A DNA stretch of 29,403 nucleotides from Welwitschia mirabilis (lineage: Eukaryota > Gnetophyta > Gnetopsida > Welwitschiales): contig JBOZIK010000001.1 of NCBI GenBank assembly GCA_051453625.1, positions 180,870,161 to 180,899,563 on the forward strand, written 5' to 3'. The notes under the pieces are model-generated. The model made no database searches. It was given only the letters and a program-made list of their open reading frames with translations, and was not told where the DNA came from. The translations under genes were made by a program, and so were the position numbers. Below, piece after piece: positions 9,381-18,517 of the stretch; the stretch's first letter is position 1; each line of letters begins with the position of its first letter.

Positions 9381-10442
9381 TGTTGCACTACTAATTTACA
9401 GTTATTTGATGGGTTTTATAAGTTGTTTTCTAGGATGTTATACAGGTTTAAGTGAAATTTTGATGATTTTAGAGAGATAAGAGGAAATCATGAAAAATTA
9501 TAGATATTATTCAAATTTGATGCATTTAAGGCAGTTTCCGAAATATAGAACTCTTCATGACAAAACTGCTAAGATTCTCCTCAAGAATGGCATTAAAGAA
9601 GATTGTCATCCCCACACGATAGGTAGGACGATAACTGTCTAGGTGGGCTACTGAGTTATCACTTTTGAAATATTTTATAATAGTTTGTCATCCCCTATGT
9701 CATTAGGACAATGGTCTAGATGACACTGATATGTAACTGTCACTGATAGATTCTCTCAGCCATTTCATTCATTTTTGAGTGCTAAATGAGCGTGTGTAAT
9801 TACACCTTTTGTTTGTTCATTTCTATTGTATATTTTCTATAAATAAGACCCCTTTCTCCTTTCTACTCTTCTATCCATCTTCGATGCACCAAAGATTCTT
9901 GTGTCAGGAGAGCAAAAGATGGGAGATCTATTTTGAGAGTTATAGAAAGATGAGCACTTGGTAGAGGGCTAAGTCTCTTCTATTGAGACCTGACTATTTT
10001 GTAACCCAAATATGTTACTCTTAATATAAAATATTGATTTTCTTTACATGTTTTTATTATTTTCATGGTAGGATTTCTTATGTCCCTTATAGTCTAATGA
10101 TGCTCAAGATCTTGTGATAAATTCTTAAGTGATATAGATTATCAAGGGAAGTTCTTATTAGGGCTGAAAAGTAAGTAGGGTTAGGATTACTTTGCATTGC
10201 ATGTTATCTTAGATTGCATATACTTTGCATGGTAGTTTTATTTAATTGCTTGTTCTTTACTTTGATTCCTATTATTCTACAAAAGCAACCTGAGTCTCTT
10301 TATGGATAGACTTTAATAAGATATGACATTCGGGTCATTCCCATTATTCTAGCACGATGTATTATGCACAATATCTATTTTGATTACTAATGATAAAATC
10401 TATTTGAATGTAAAAGCATGTATAAATACCCACTGCAATACA
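9381..10442 (+). repeat. LTR C
   Basis: A 1,062-bp LTR beginning TGTTGCACTA and ending CTGCAATACA, with a TATA box ctataaata at 9837-9845 and the shared gatgagcacttggtagaggg block near 9950. It aligns with LTRs A, D and E over its length. It is preceded by the 3' internal region and a polypurine-like tract, so it acts as a 3' LTR for the B-C element. Its right side meets a minus-strand PBS at 10443, not host DNA. Confidence 0.85.
9837..9845 (+). promoter_or_regulatory. TATA box of LTR C
   Basis: The sequence ctataaata is in the conserved LTR position, with an intact downstream start region (compare the deletion in LTR A). Confidence 0.55.
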
Positions 10443-10461
10443 TTTTTTGGCAATGACATCA
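10443..10461 (-). other. Minus-strand degenerate tRNA-Asp primer-binding site
   Basis: Read on the minus strand this is TGATGTCATTGCCAAAAAA. Against the Asp PBS every difference is a C-to-T or G-to-A transition. A 3-bp spacer separates it from the minus-strand LTR that begins at 10465, the same spacing as in the plus-strand copies. Confidence 0.7.
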
Positions 10462-10464
10462 AAA

Positions 10465-10963
10465 TTATTGTAGTATGAATTTATGCAATTTTTAACTCCT
10501 TAGGCAAAACCTATAAATCATAACACTTATAGAAAACACATACTAGTGTAGATAGGGAGTCAACCTGAATGTCATAATTCATTAAAGGAACTAGGCTAGA
10601 AGTTAGAGAATTGATTTTATAAAGATTTTAATCTTTTCTATTTTATTAAGTGAAAAATAAACAACAATGCAATGCAATGCAAGATGAAGATGATGAAGTG
10701 TAATGGGTGAAATGCAAGTGTAGTAAATATATTTGAATTCTAATCCTCCTATGACAAGAATTAATTCTTATAACTTAGATCAATTAGAAAGAGTTTATCA
10801 CTTGTTTCTAACCAATATAAACTATAAGATATGCCAAACAGAATATGAATAATGCAAATATGAAAATGGAATGAAATAGAATATAATGTAAAATCTAAAC
10901 TAACAAAGTTAACCTTAATAAAGGTTGCCCTTATGATCTAAATAAACTATGGAATTGTCACCA
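10465..10963 (-). repeat. Minus-strand LTR fragment, second subfamily
   Basis: The sequence aligns with the layer-2 LTR from 17032 onward: shared aaggcaaaacctataa, tagagaattgattt, aatgcaatg and gccaaa-agaatatga blocks, in the same orientation. It is the U5/R end of an LTR, truncated by the gap at 10964. In the plus orientation it also shows diverged similarity to the end of LTR D, so the two LTR subfamilies are related. Confidence 0.7.
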
Positions 10964-11063
10964 NNNNNNNNNNNNNNNNNNNNNNNNNNNNNNNNNNNNN
11001 NNNNNNNNNNNNNNNNNNNNNNNNNNNNNNNNNNNNNNNNNNNNNNNNNNNNNNNNNNNNNNN
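10964..11063. other. Assembly gap (100 N)
   Basis: Exactly 100 N separating a minus-strand LTR fragment from a plus-strand 3' internal region. The two sides belong to different structures, so the join may be wrong or a large piece may be missing. Confidence 0.95.
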
Positions 11064-11176
11064 AGATTTCTAACTTAATTACTTGAGAATTGTAGGAAGT
11101 GAATGGGCAAAAATTGGAATTTCATGAGTAAACCATTTGAATTTTCTCTTATTCTTTTTCCATTTGAAAGATTTTT

Positions 11177-11401
11177 GTGGCATTACTTGATCATCTTTCA
11201 AACTTGACTTATGTATTTATTTTCGTGATTAGTCTTTTTGACTTGGGCATTTCAGTGATAGGATTGGGTTCATCCAATATTAGGACATTCACACATCCAT
11301 GGACTTCAATTGATGGAAGATTCTTTATTTTTTATGCTTTTCTCAATGGTGAAAGAGTCTTAGATTATTTAGGAGTGGTCTTTTTTATCCTAATCTTTTG
11401 A
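11177..11401 (+). pseudogene. Hydrophobic ORF, copy 2 (74 codons)
   Basis: This is the longer homologue of the frame at 7900. It starts at GTG where copy 1 has ATG, and reads ALLDHLSNLTYVFIFVISLF, then DLGISVIGLGSSNIRTFTHP, and ends in YLGVVFFILIF. Two hydrophobic segments (residues about 12-32 and 64-74) could be membrane-spanning. It lies about 1.6 kb upstream of the next LTR, like copy 1. Open frames in both copies of an otherwise stop-rich region suggest, but do not prove, past coding. The function is unknown. Confidence 0.35.
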
Positions 11402-11947
11402 CTTTTACCTTTGTCTTTTAGAATGTATGATCATGTGGAATGTGTGTTTAAAAAAAAAAAAAAGTGAATAAAGACCATGATGTTTTATGTCCTACTACAA
11501 GTACATTAGGGAAAATATTTTCGAGAAGAGCCTTTGGTAGTGTAATATGGTAGCTGTGGAAATTCCACTAGGAGGTCATTTGGCCATGTTTCACAAGTCC
11601 TTACTTCTTTGATAGTGGTTTTACTTCCCTTATCATGGATAATAAAATTGTAAGTAAAACTTTGAGGCTATGAGATCAGTGGTATTCCTAGTGTTATCAG
11701 AGGTATTACTTGTTTCTTAGACTCTTAGTATTTCCACATGGTCATTTCATTTCTTGAGATTTTGGTGTTTGTTTTAAAGATAGTGATAGAAGAATTCATT
11801 CTTAAGTAATTCTTTGATCTAATCATTCATTATTTAAAGCATTTTTCTCTAGCATCATCATAATTACTACCTTATTGAATGGAAGTTTTGTACATTAAGT
11901 CATGCATTTTTTACATCAAGTAATGTTATAATTACTTTCATTGAAAA

Positions 11948-12047
11948 NNNNNNNNNNNNNNNNNNNNNNNNNNNNNNNNNNNNNNNNNNNNNNNNNNNNN
12001 NNNNNNNNNNNNNNNNNNNNNNNNNNNNNNNNNNNNNNNNNNNNNNN
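11948..12047. other. Assembly gap (100 N) with duplicated flanks
   Basis: Left flank 11862-11947 and right flank 12048-12139 carry nearly the same sequence (catcataattactacctt and onward). This is typical of two overlapping contig ends joined without merging. Confidence 0.9.
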
Positions 12048-12774
12048 CATCATAATTACTACCTTATTGAATAAAAGTTTTGTACATTAAGTCATGCATT
12101 TTTTACATTAAGTAATGTTATAATTACTTTCATTAAAAATCGCTAGGTTAAAATATTAGAGCGGTAAGCTATCTTTTGTTTATGTTATCTTATGCCCATT
12201 CTTCTTGTTTTCTTTTGTGGTTTAGTTAAGTTATTTCAAAGTCATTACTATATTTTCTTACTATGTTTTCCTATTTTTATTTTTCAATAAAAGGTAATTT
12301 CTTATTTAGATTTGTATTTCATATTTTTGGTGTGGTAAAACACTGCTCATATTCTTTTTTATGATGAAACACTTTCTATTCACTTATTAGAGTATTTCAT
12401 ATATCTATATTTTTCAAATTTGATATTACTCAGCTTTGAACTTTATTTTGAAAGTTGTCCTCATTTTCATTTCCTTCTTTTCCACTTCCATTTAATCTTC
12501 TTTGCTTTATTTGCCAATATGAAATGCATTGCTTTTTCTTTGGGGGGAGAATAGAGACCCGTTTGCATGGCTCATTTTTAAAAACTTTTTTATGACATAA
12601 ATTTTTAAAATTTTTCAAACACATTGTGCATTACTTGTCATATATATATAATGTGTTTTTATGAGCCTATTTTATGATTTTTTAAATTATCTTTTCAAAA
12701 ATAAATTATCTCACAATTATAGTTTTTCCACTAAGTTTTTTATCAGGGATTGACAAAGGCTAAGTGGAAGGCTA

Positions 12775-13838
12775 TGTCGCGCTGTCAATTTACAGTTATT
12801 TGATGGGATTTATGAGTTATTTTATAGGACATTTATATAGGTTTTAGTAAAAAGCTTAGGATTTTGGAGATGCAAGAGGAAATCTCAAAAAGGTGTAGAT
12901 ATTATCCAAATTTGAAGTATTTAAGGAACTTTCTAGTGAATAGAGCTTTTCATGACAAAATGGTTAAGTTTCTCCTCATGAAAGATGTTAAAGGAGACCG
13001 TCATCCCTTCCGTCATTCACACGACAACCCGAACAATGACTGCTAATGTGGAGTAATAATTTATTACTTTTGGAGATATTTTGTAATGTCCTATTGTCTC
13101 CACTATTGTCTGGACAATAGCCTAGATGACACTGAAATGTAATTATCACTAATAGATTCTCTCAGCTATTTTATCCATTTTCGAGTGCCTAATGAGAGTG
13201 CGTAACTGCACCTTCTGTCTATCCATTTCTGTTGTATTCCCTATAAATAAAGTTCTTCTTCTACTCTCCTTTTCATCTTTGTTGCACTATAAATTCTCAT
13301 GATAGGAGGTCGAAGGATGGAAGATCCATCTTGAGTGTTGCAGAAAGATGAGCACTTGGTAGAGGGTTGTCATCTTCTATTGAGACTCGGCTGTTTTATA
13401 ACCCAGATGAACATTTCTCTTTTAATATAAATCCTTGTTTTATTTATTTTTTCATCATAGATCTTTTTATAATCCTTATAGTTTAATGTTGCCCAAGATC
13501 TTATGATAATTTCTTGGGTGATATAGATTATCAAGGGCAGATCTTATTAGAGTTGAAAAGCAAGTAGGGTTAAGGTAATTTGCATTTCATGTTAGATTAA
13601 ATTACATCTTGCACTTTGTATGGTAGTTTATTTATTTGAATTGTTCTTTATTATTTCTAGTTTTCAAGATTTAATTGTAAAAGCAACTTAACTCTCTTTA
13701 TAGATAGACTTTAATGAGATATGACATTTGAGTCACTTCCATTATTCTAGCATGTTGTATTATGCATAATATCTATTTTTATTACTAATGATAAAATCTG
13801 TTTGAATGTCGAAACATGCATAAATACATATGGTAACA
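12775..13838 (+). repeat. LTR D
   Basis: A 1,064-bp LTR from TGTCGCGCTG to ATGGTAACA, with TATA box ctataaata at 13241-13249, a C/T-rich start region, and gatgagcacttggtagaggg near 13347. A U3 hairpin lies at 13000-13040. It is followed by a 3-bp spacer and a PBS, yet preceded by the 3' region and polypurine-like tract, so it is an LTR shared by two tandem units. The small reading frame at 12864 lies inside it and is incidental. Confidence 0.85.
13241..13249 (+). promoter_or_regulatory. TATA box of LTR D
   Basis: The sequence ctataaata is in the conserved LTR position, followed by a C/T-rich initiation region. Confidence 0.55.
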
Positions 13839-13841
13839 AAT

Positions 13842-13860
13842 TGGTTTCATTGCTGGGGAA
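13842..13860 (+). other. Degenerate tRNA-Asp primer-binding site
   Basis: The sequence tggtttcattgctggggaa lies 3 bp after LTR D and retains the ATTGCTGGGGAA half of the Asp PBS. Confidence 0.75.
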
Positions 13861-13915
13861 GACTATCGAAGGAGTACAAAGGTTGTCATCATTCAGATAA
13901 GTATTGCAGTTATTT
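13861..13915 (+). other. Start of a 5' leader, cut by gap
   Basis: Homologous to the first bases after the PBS of LTRs A and B (gactatcgaaggagtacaaagg). It ends at the gap. Confidence 0.6.
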
Positions 13916-14015
13916 NNNNNNNNNNNNNNNNNNNNNNNNNNNNNNNNNNNNNNNNNNNNNNNNNNNNNNNNNNNNNNNNNNNNNNNNNNNNNNNNNNNNN
14001 NNNNNNNNNNNNNNN
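13916..14015. other. Assembly gap (100 N)
   Basis: Exactly 100 N between a 5' leader and a 3' internal region. A whole element body may be hidden here. Confidence 0.95.
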
Positions 14016-14817
14016 TCAAATTTTGATGTTATTTTTATAGATTATGATAGGAGAGTTCATTTTTGAGCAATTCTTTGATCTAGTCATTCATTATTTAAAG
14101 AATTTTTCTCTAGCATCATTATAATCACTGCCTTATTAAATGGAATTTTTGTACATTAATTCTTGCATTTTTTACATCAAGTGATGTTATGATTACTTTC
14201 ATTAGAAATTGCTAGGTTAAAATTTTTGAGTGGTAAGCTATATTTTATTTATGTTATCTTATGCCCATTGTTCTTATTTTTTTTTTATGTTTTACTTAGT
14301 TATTTCAAAGTCATTATTGTATTTTCTTACCATGTTTTCCTATCTTTAGTTTTTAATAAAAAGTATTTTCTTATTAGATTTGTGTTATTTTTCAGATTTT
14401 TGGTGTTGAAAAAGTTCTACTCATATTCTTTTATGGCAAAATAATTTCTATCCACATTTTTAGTACTCACCTTTGCACTTTATTTGAAAATTATCTTCAT
14501 TTTCATTTCCTATCTTTCCATTCCCATTTATCTTCTTTGTTTTATTTTACCAATACAGGACGTAGTATCTTTTCATTGGGGTAAGGATAGAGACCCATTT
14601 GTATGGCTCATTTTTCAAAAATTTTTAAGCTTTTATGACATAAATTTTCAAAATTTATCAAACACATTGTGCATTATTTGTCATTTATTCATATGATGTG
14701 TTTTTATGAGCCAGTTTTATGATTTTCGGATTATCTTTTAAAAAATAAATTAGCTTGCAATTATGGTTTTCCCACCTAGTTTTTGTCATAGATTGACAAA
14801 GACTAAGTGGGAGGCTA
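14016..14817 (+). other. 3' internal region, copy 3, with polypurine tract
   Basis: Homologous to about 8530-9380 of copy 1. It contains no credible gene; the small frames at 14226 and 14484 are T-rich chance frames. It ends in aaagactaagtgggaggcta (14798-14817) directly before LTR E. Confidence 0.6.
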
Positions 14818-15852
14818 TGTTGTGCCATTAATTTACGATTATTTGAAGGGTTTTATAAGTTGTTTTGCAAGACTTTTATATAGGTTTTAGAGTAAATCTG
14901 AGGATTTTGGAGTTATTATCCAAATTTGATACATTTAAGGCACTTTTTCATGAACAGAGCTTTTCATGATAAAATAGCTAAGTTTCTCCTCAAGAAAGAC
15001 ATTAAAAAAGATCGTCATCCTCTTAGTTGTTCACACAACAGACCGGATGATGACTGCTGATGTGGACTACTAATTCATCACTTTTGGAGATATTTTGTAA
15101 TGTTCTATCATTCCCCTGATCGTCCAAACAATAGCCTAGATGACACTGATATCTAACTGTCACTGACAGATTCTCTCAGCTGTTTCATCCATTTCTAAGC
15201 ATCTAATGAGGATGTGTAACTGCACCTTCTATCTATCCATTTATATTGTATTTCCTATAAATAAGGTCCTCCTTCTACTCTCCTTTCCATCTTCATTACA
15301 CTAGAAATTCTTGTGACAGGAGGTCAAAGGATGGGAGATCCATCTTGACTGTTGTAGAAAGATGAGCACTTGGTAGAGGGTTGTCATCTTCTATTGAGAC
15401 CTAGCTATTTTGTAACCCAGATGAACATTTATCTTTTAATATAAATCTTTGTTTTATTTATGTTTGCATTATAGACCTTCTTGTAATCCTTATAATCTAA
15501 TGTTTCTTAAGATCTAGTGATAATTTCTTGGATGATATAGATTATCAAGGATAGCTCTTGTTAGGGCTAAAAGGCAAATGGGGTTAAGGCATTTTCATTG
15601 CATGTTAGATTAGATTGCATCTTATAGCTTTCATGTAAGTTTTATTTACTTGCATTTCTATTTATCATTTCTAATTCAAGATTTATTTTACCAAAGCAAC
15701 CTGAGCTTTATTTACAGATAGACTTTAACGAGATACAACATTTGAGTCACTCCCATTATTATACTGTGTTGTATTATGCATGATATCTATTTTTATTACT
15801 AATGATAAAATCTATTTGAATGTTAAAATGTGCATAAATACACACTGCAACA
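14818..15852 (+). repeat. LTR E (3' LTR of the nested array)
   Basis: A 1,035-bp LTR from TGTTGTGCCA to CTGCAACA. TATA box ctataaata is at 15255-15263. Relative to LTR A it lacks about 30 bp near 14912 but keeps the start region that A has lost. The first U3 hairpin is at 15014-15054. Its right edge abuts the target duplication ccgtg and then minus-strand gag. Confidence 0.85.
15255..15263 (+). promoter_or_regulatory. TATA box of LTR E
   Basis: The sequence ctataaata is in the conserved LTR position, with an intact downstream start region. Confidence 0.55.
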
Positions 15853-15857
15853 CCGTG
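15853..15857. other. Right target-site duplication (ccgtg)
   Basis: Partner of ctgtg at 2756-2760. It is one C/T transition apart and directly adjacent to the LTR E terminus. Confidence 0.8.
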
Positions 15858-16290
15858 GCATAATCCTCATGAGGTTGTTGTTGAAATTTGGTTTTCTTTT
15901 TCCTCATGGAACTTTCACTAAAAAATCTTTTAATAAATACTTCTTGTACTTGACTCCAAGATTTAAGACTTATGTGAAATTGTTTTAAGCAAAATTTTTA
16001 CCCTTTCTCTAATGACTAGAAAAATAATCATGTAGGTATGGTCACTAATACATTCTTTTCCATTTCTTGAGGTAAGCACAAGTTGTTTAATATCAGCTAT
16101 ATGTTAAAAAAGGCCTTCCTTAGGTTCTCCTTAAAAAGTTGAATAAGCACTCAGGTTTCTTAATTCTACATCATCACCAAGAGGTAAATTTAAGGGACTT
16201 TGAATTTCACATTTTCTATTGGTAATTAAATATCTAAGAGTAATGTTTTCATTTGAAGTAGAAGTTCTATTACAATTGGAGTATTAGATG
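15858..16290 (-). pseudogene. gag: Decayed gag, N-terminal half
   Basis: The minus-strand reading contains LPLGDDVELRNLSAYSTF (about 16140-16200), then HIADIKQLVLTSRNGKE. After a shift it continues with MIIFLVIRERVKILLKTIS, ending in a block like WSQVQEVFIKRFF (about 15930-15960). Plant gypsy gag usually shows LRDRAxxWLxSLPxxSIxSWEELxxxFLxKFF here, and the pattern fits. The GDDVEL block is shared with the plus-strand gag fragment at 4290-4628. Stops and at least one frameshift are present. The protein continues at 2755 on the far side of the nested array, with the frame kept across the target site. Confidence 0.8.
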
Positions 16291-17009
16291 AAGTAACTTA
16301 TTTTTTTTTTATGACGATTTTAGTACATTTGACATATTTGAAGAAATGATACGTTATAATTATATACTATAATTTTCTTTTGCAAATCTAATTTTGGAAT
16401 AATAAAAGCGGAAAAATATTCTTCTTTAATTATAGAAATTTATGTATCTAGGGTGTGCGTACCTGGATTTTACTCATAGTTGAATAATCCTTCTTTAATC
16501 TTTTCTTTAATCAGGTTTTGCTCTCTCTGATATTTTATTTTTCTATTAGAATTCACCATGTCCTTGTATTCTTAGTTAATAAATAGAAAACCAAAATAAA
16601 AAATAACAAAATATCATCCACTTAGTCATGGAGATGATTGGGGGGACGATGATGATAGTAATAAAAATACAAACTTTAAAAAATATTATAGAAAATGAAA
16701 AAGCATACTATCATCTATGCTATTATGGGGATGATAGAGAAGACAATAGTATTTTTATTGTTGGTCTATAAACAGAATGAAAATTTATAAAAAAGAAAAT
16801 AATTTTAAAAATTTTTAACTATCATTTCCAGTGTCATTAGAATGATAGAAAGGATAACAAGGATCCTAAAAACTATGATAAATAAAAATTGCTAAAATAA
16901 ACCTTTTCTAAGCTATGTTAAAAATATAGCACCATTTCAAATAAATAACCCAAATTAAAAATTAGAAGTACTTATCTGAATAGTAAAAATCCTCTAGCTC
17001 CTTATGGCC
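16291..17009 (-). other. 5' leader of the minus-strand gypsy element
   Basis: A-rich on the plus strand (T-rich on the sense strand). It matches the plus-strand leaders at 3737-4289 and 5165-5774 in reverse. It carries three hairpin-family members near 16612-16660, 16708-16737 (ctatcat...atgatag) and 16819-16848 (ctatcat...atgatag). No coding frame was seen. Confidence 0.65.
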
Positions 17010-17028
17010 TTCCTTGAAAATGGTTTTA
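17010..17028 (-). other. Degenerate tRNA-Asp primer-binding site
   Basis: On the minus strand this is TAAAACCATTTTCAAGGAA, 3 bp after the LTR end. It retains the CC, TT, C and GGAA positions of the Asp PBS; most changes are G to A or C to T. Confidence 0.6.
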
Positions 17029-17031
17029 AAA

Positions 17032-18279
17032 TGTTGTAATGTAACTTTATGTAATCCTTAAGTTTTTAAGGCAAACCTATAATTTATAATACTCACAAAA
17101 AATACACATTAGTACATACATGAGTTATCCCAAATGTCCTAATCCCAATGAAGCACTAGGCTTAGAGTTAGAGAATTGATTTCATAAATTATTTTTAGTT
17201 TTTAATATTTTAATTAATAAAAGTAAATAATAACACAAAATGCAATGGAAGATGAGTGGAGATGGTGCAATGGATAAAATATGAATGAGATGAACTCTAT
17301 TTGGATCCTACTTCTCTTATCACAAAAACTAGCTCTCTATAATTCAAATTAGTTAAGAAGATTCTTCACTTATTCCTAACCAACATGAACTATGATATAA
17401 GCCAAATAGAATATGAAAAATGCAATATGGAATTGAAATGAAATAACAACACAAACCTAAACTAACCAACTAAACCTTAATAAAGGATTCCCTTATGACC
17501 TAAATAAATTATAGAATTTTCACTAGACTATAAACAACTTAAACCATAAGGGATATAAACAAATTTGTAGTGAAAAAAGTATATGAATTAATCATAAAAC
17601 TTTTACATCTTCTTACAACAAAGTAGCAGCTTCTCAATGGAGGATACTTAACCCAACACTAAAGGTAACATCTCTATGTAGCTATTAGATGAACTTCTTA
17701 TTCTTTAGTCATTTGTCATAAGAGCATCAGATATAAAAGATGGAAATAGAAGTGAAGAAAATGGAGGGTATTTATAGTTTTACATTGAAGTTCTAAAAGC
17801 TCAACCCTAGAAGTTGGAGAAGAAACCCTAGTATCCCAAATAAGTCACATGATCCCATTAGAAAGAGAATTATTTTCCATCATAGAAAATTACTATCTTC
17901 TTATCTGTTGTGGGGATGATAGAGGGAATGTTACTCTATGCCAAAAGGTGTTTCATTAGCTTCAAGCCCTACTGTTAACCCTACAGCTTCTATCCAAGTT
18001 AGTAGTGCTATTGTCCTATCTGTCATGAGAATAATAGAGGGGATGAAAGGCTTTATCCTCTTCAATTTAAAGATAAATTAATCTTCTACATAGTACATTC
18101 TTATTTCAAAGTACAAAGTGTCAGAATAAGCTTGAAAAGCCTTCAAATATGCTAAGAATCACATATTTTAATGATTATTCTATTTGTCTTTCATAATCAT
18201 TAGTATTACATCCAAATCTTTATAAAAGTCCTACAAAAGCACTCAAAATACACCATTAAATTCCTATAAATTTGCATCA
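17032..18279 (-). repeat. 5' LTR of the minus-strand gypsy element
   Basis: About 1,248 bp, starting TGATGC and ending ACAACA on the minus strand. The first 70 bases align with the start of LTRs A-E (AATTTA-AG, TTTTGTAGGACTTTTATA). A TATA box lies at 17769-17777 (minus). Hairpin-like motifs occur in U3 near 17889-17925 and 18009-18050. Its U5 end matches 10465-10963. The methionine codon at 18272 lies inside this LTR, so it is not a true start of the copia frame that follows. Confidence 0.8.
17769..17777 (-). promoter_or_regulatory. TATA box of the minus-strand LTR
   Basis: The sequence reads ctataaata on the minus strand, about 500 bp into the LTR, as in LTRs C-E. Confidence 0.55.
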
Positions 18280-18517
18280 TAATAAACATTTAACATTTAT
18301 AAATAATATCATTTGCTATTATTGTCATAATAGAAGTCATCATCAATATACATGTCTAATGAAATTCAAAAATAGATATTATACTAACAATGTCAAAAGG
18401 CATAGTAGAATGGTATATCATTCTGTGCAACACAAACCAAAAAAGGTATGGATGCCAAAAGCAGAACCAGTACTTTTAGCACAAATTGAACTTAGAGCTA
18501 TAAAGAAGTATAACTAA
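18280..18517 (+). pseudogene. gag: Ty1/copia gag C-terminus with CCHC zinc knuckle
   Basis: The frame carries C-Y-Y-C-x4-H-x4-C at 18314-18355, a complete CCHC nucleocapsid zinc knuckle. It is followed by basic residues and KKVWMPK near 18449-18469, the motif (KxVWvPK) that precedes the protease in copia polyproteins. The frame ends at TAA 18515-18517. The N-terminal gag is absent because the gypsy LTR ends at 18279. The knuckle would bind genomic RNA for packaging. Confidence 0.8.

Larger units (their letters stand above)
11064..12774 (+). other. 3' internal region, copy 2, with polypurine tract
   Basis: Homologous to 7783-9380 throughout, including the hydrophobic frame, an A14 run (11450-11463) followed by tgaataaagaccatgatg, and the final aaaggctaagtggaaggcta (12755-12774) before LTR D. 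It is interrupted by a 100-N gap at 11948-12047 whose two sides repeat the same 85-90 bases, so the true length is shorter than drawn. Confidence 0.65.
2761..15852 (+). mobile_element. Nested plus-strand LTR retrotransposon array inserted in gag
   Basis: A 13-kb block bounded on the left by TGTTGC (2761) and on the right by GCAACA (15852), flanked by a near-identical 5-bp target duplication. It holds five plus-strand LTRs of one family (A-E), three tRNA-Asp primer-binding sites, a gag fragment, a body with an unknown ORF, three copies of the family's 3' internal region, one minus-strand LTR fragment and four 100-N gaps. Either one element inserted and later accumulated further insertions and recombination events, or the assembler joined several copies. 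The outer LTRs differ at many positions, so the insertion is old. Confidence 0.8.
15853..18279 (-). mobile_element. Athila-like Ty3/gypsy element, right segment (5' LTR, PBS, leader, gag start)
   Basis: Proximal part of the minus-strand element whose remainder is 1-2760. Reading down from 18279: LTR (17032-18279), 3-bp spacer, PBS (17010-17028), leader with hairpins (16300-17009) and gag N-terminal half (15858-16290). It inserted into a copia gag at 18280. Its LTR is a diverged relative of LTRs A-E, so a related family later inserted into it. Confidence 0.85.

Noticed and set aside
12864-13046. 60-codon frame starting MEMQEEISKRCRYYPNLKYL
   Set aside because: It lies inside LTR D; the same sequence in LTRs A, C and E has stops or shifts, so coding is unlikely.
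14226-14696. Two T-rich hydrophobic frames
   Set aside because: They lie in copy 3 of the 3' internal region; copies 1 and 2 do not keep them open. Composition alone explains the hydrophobicity.
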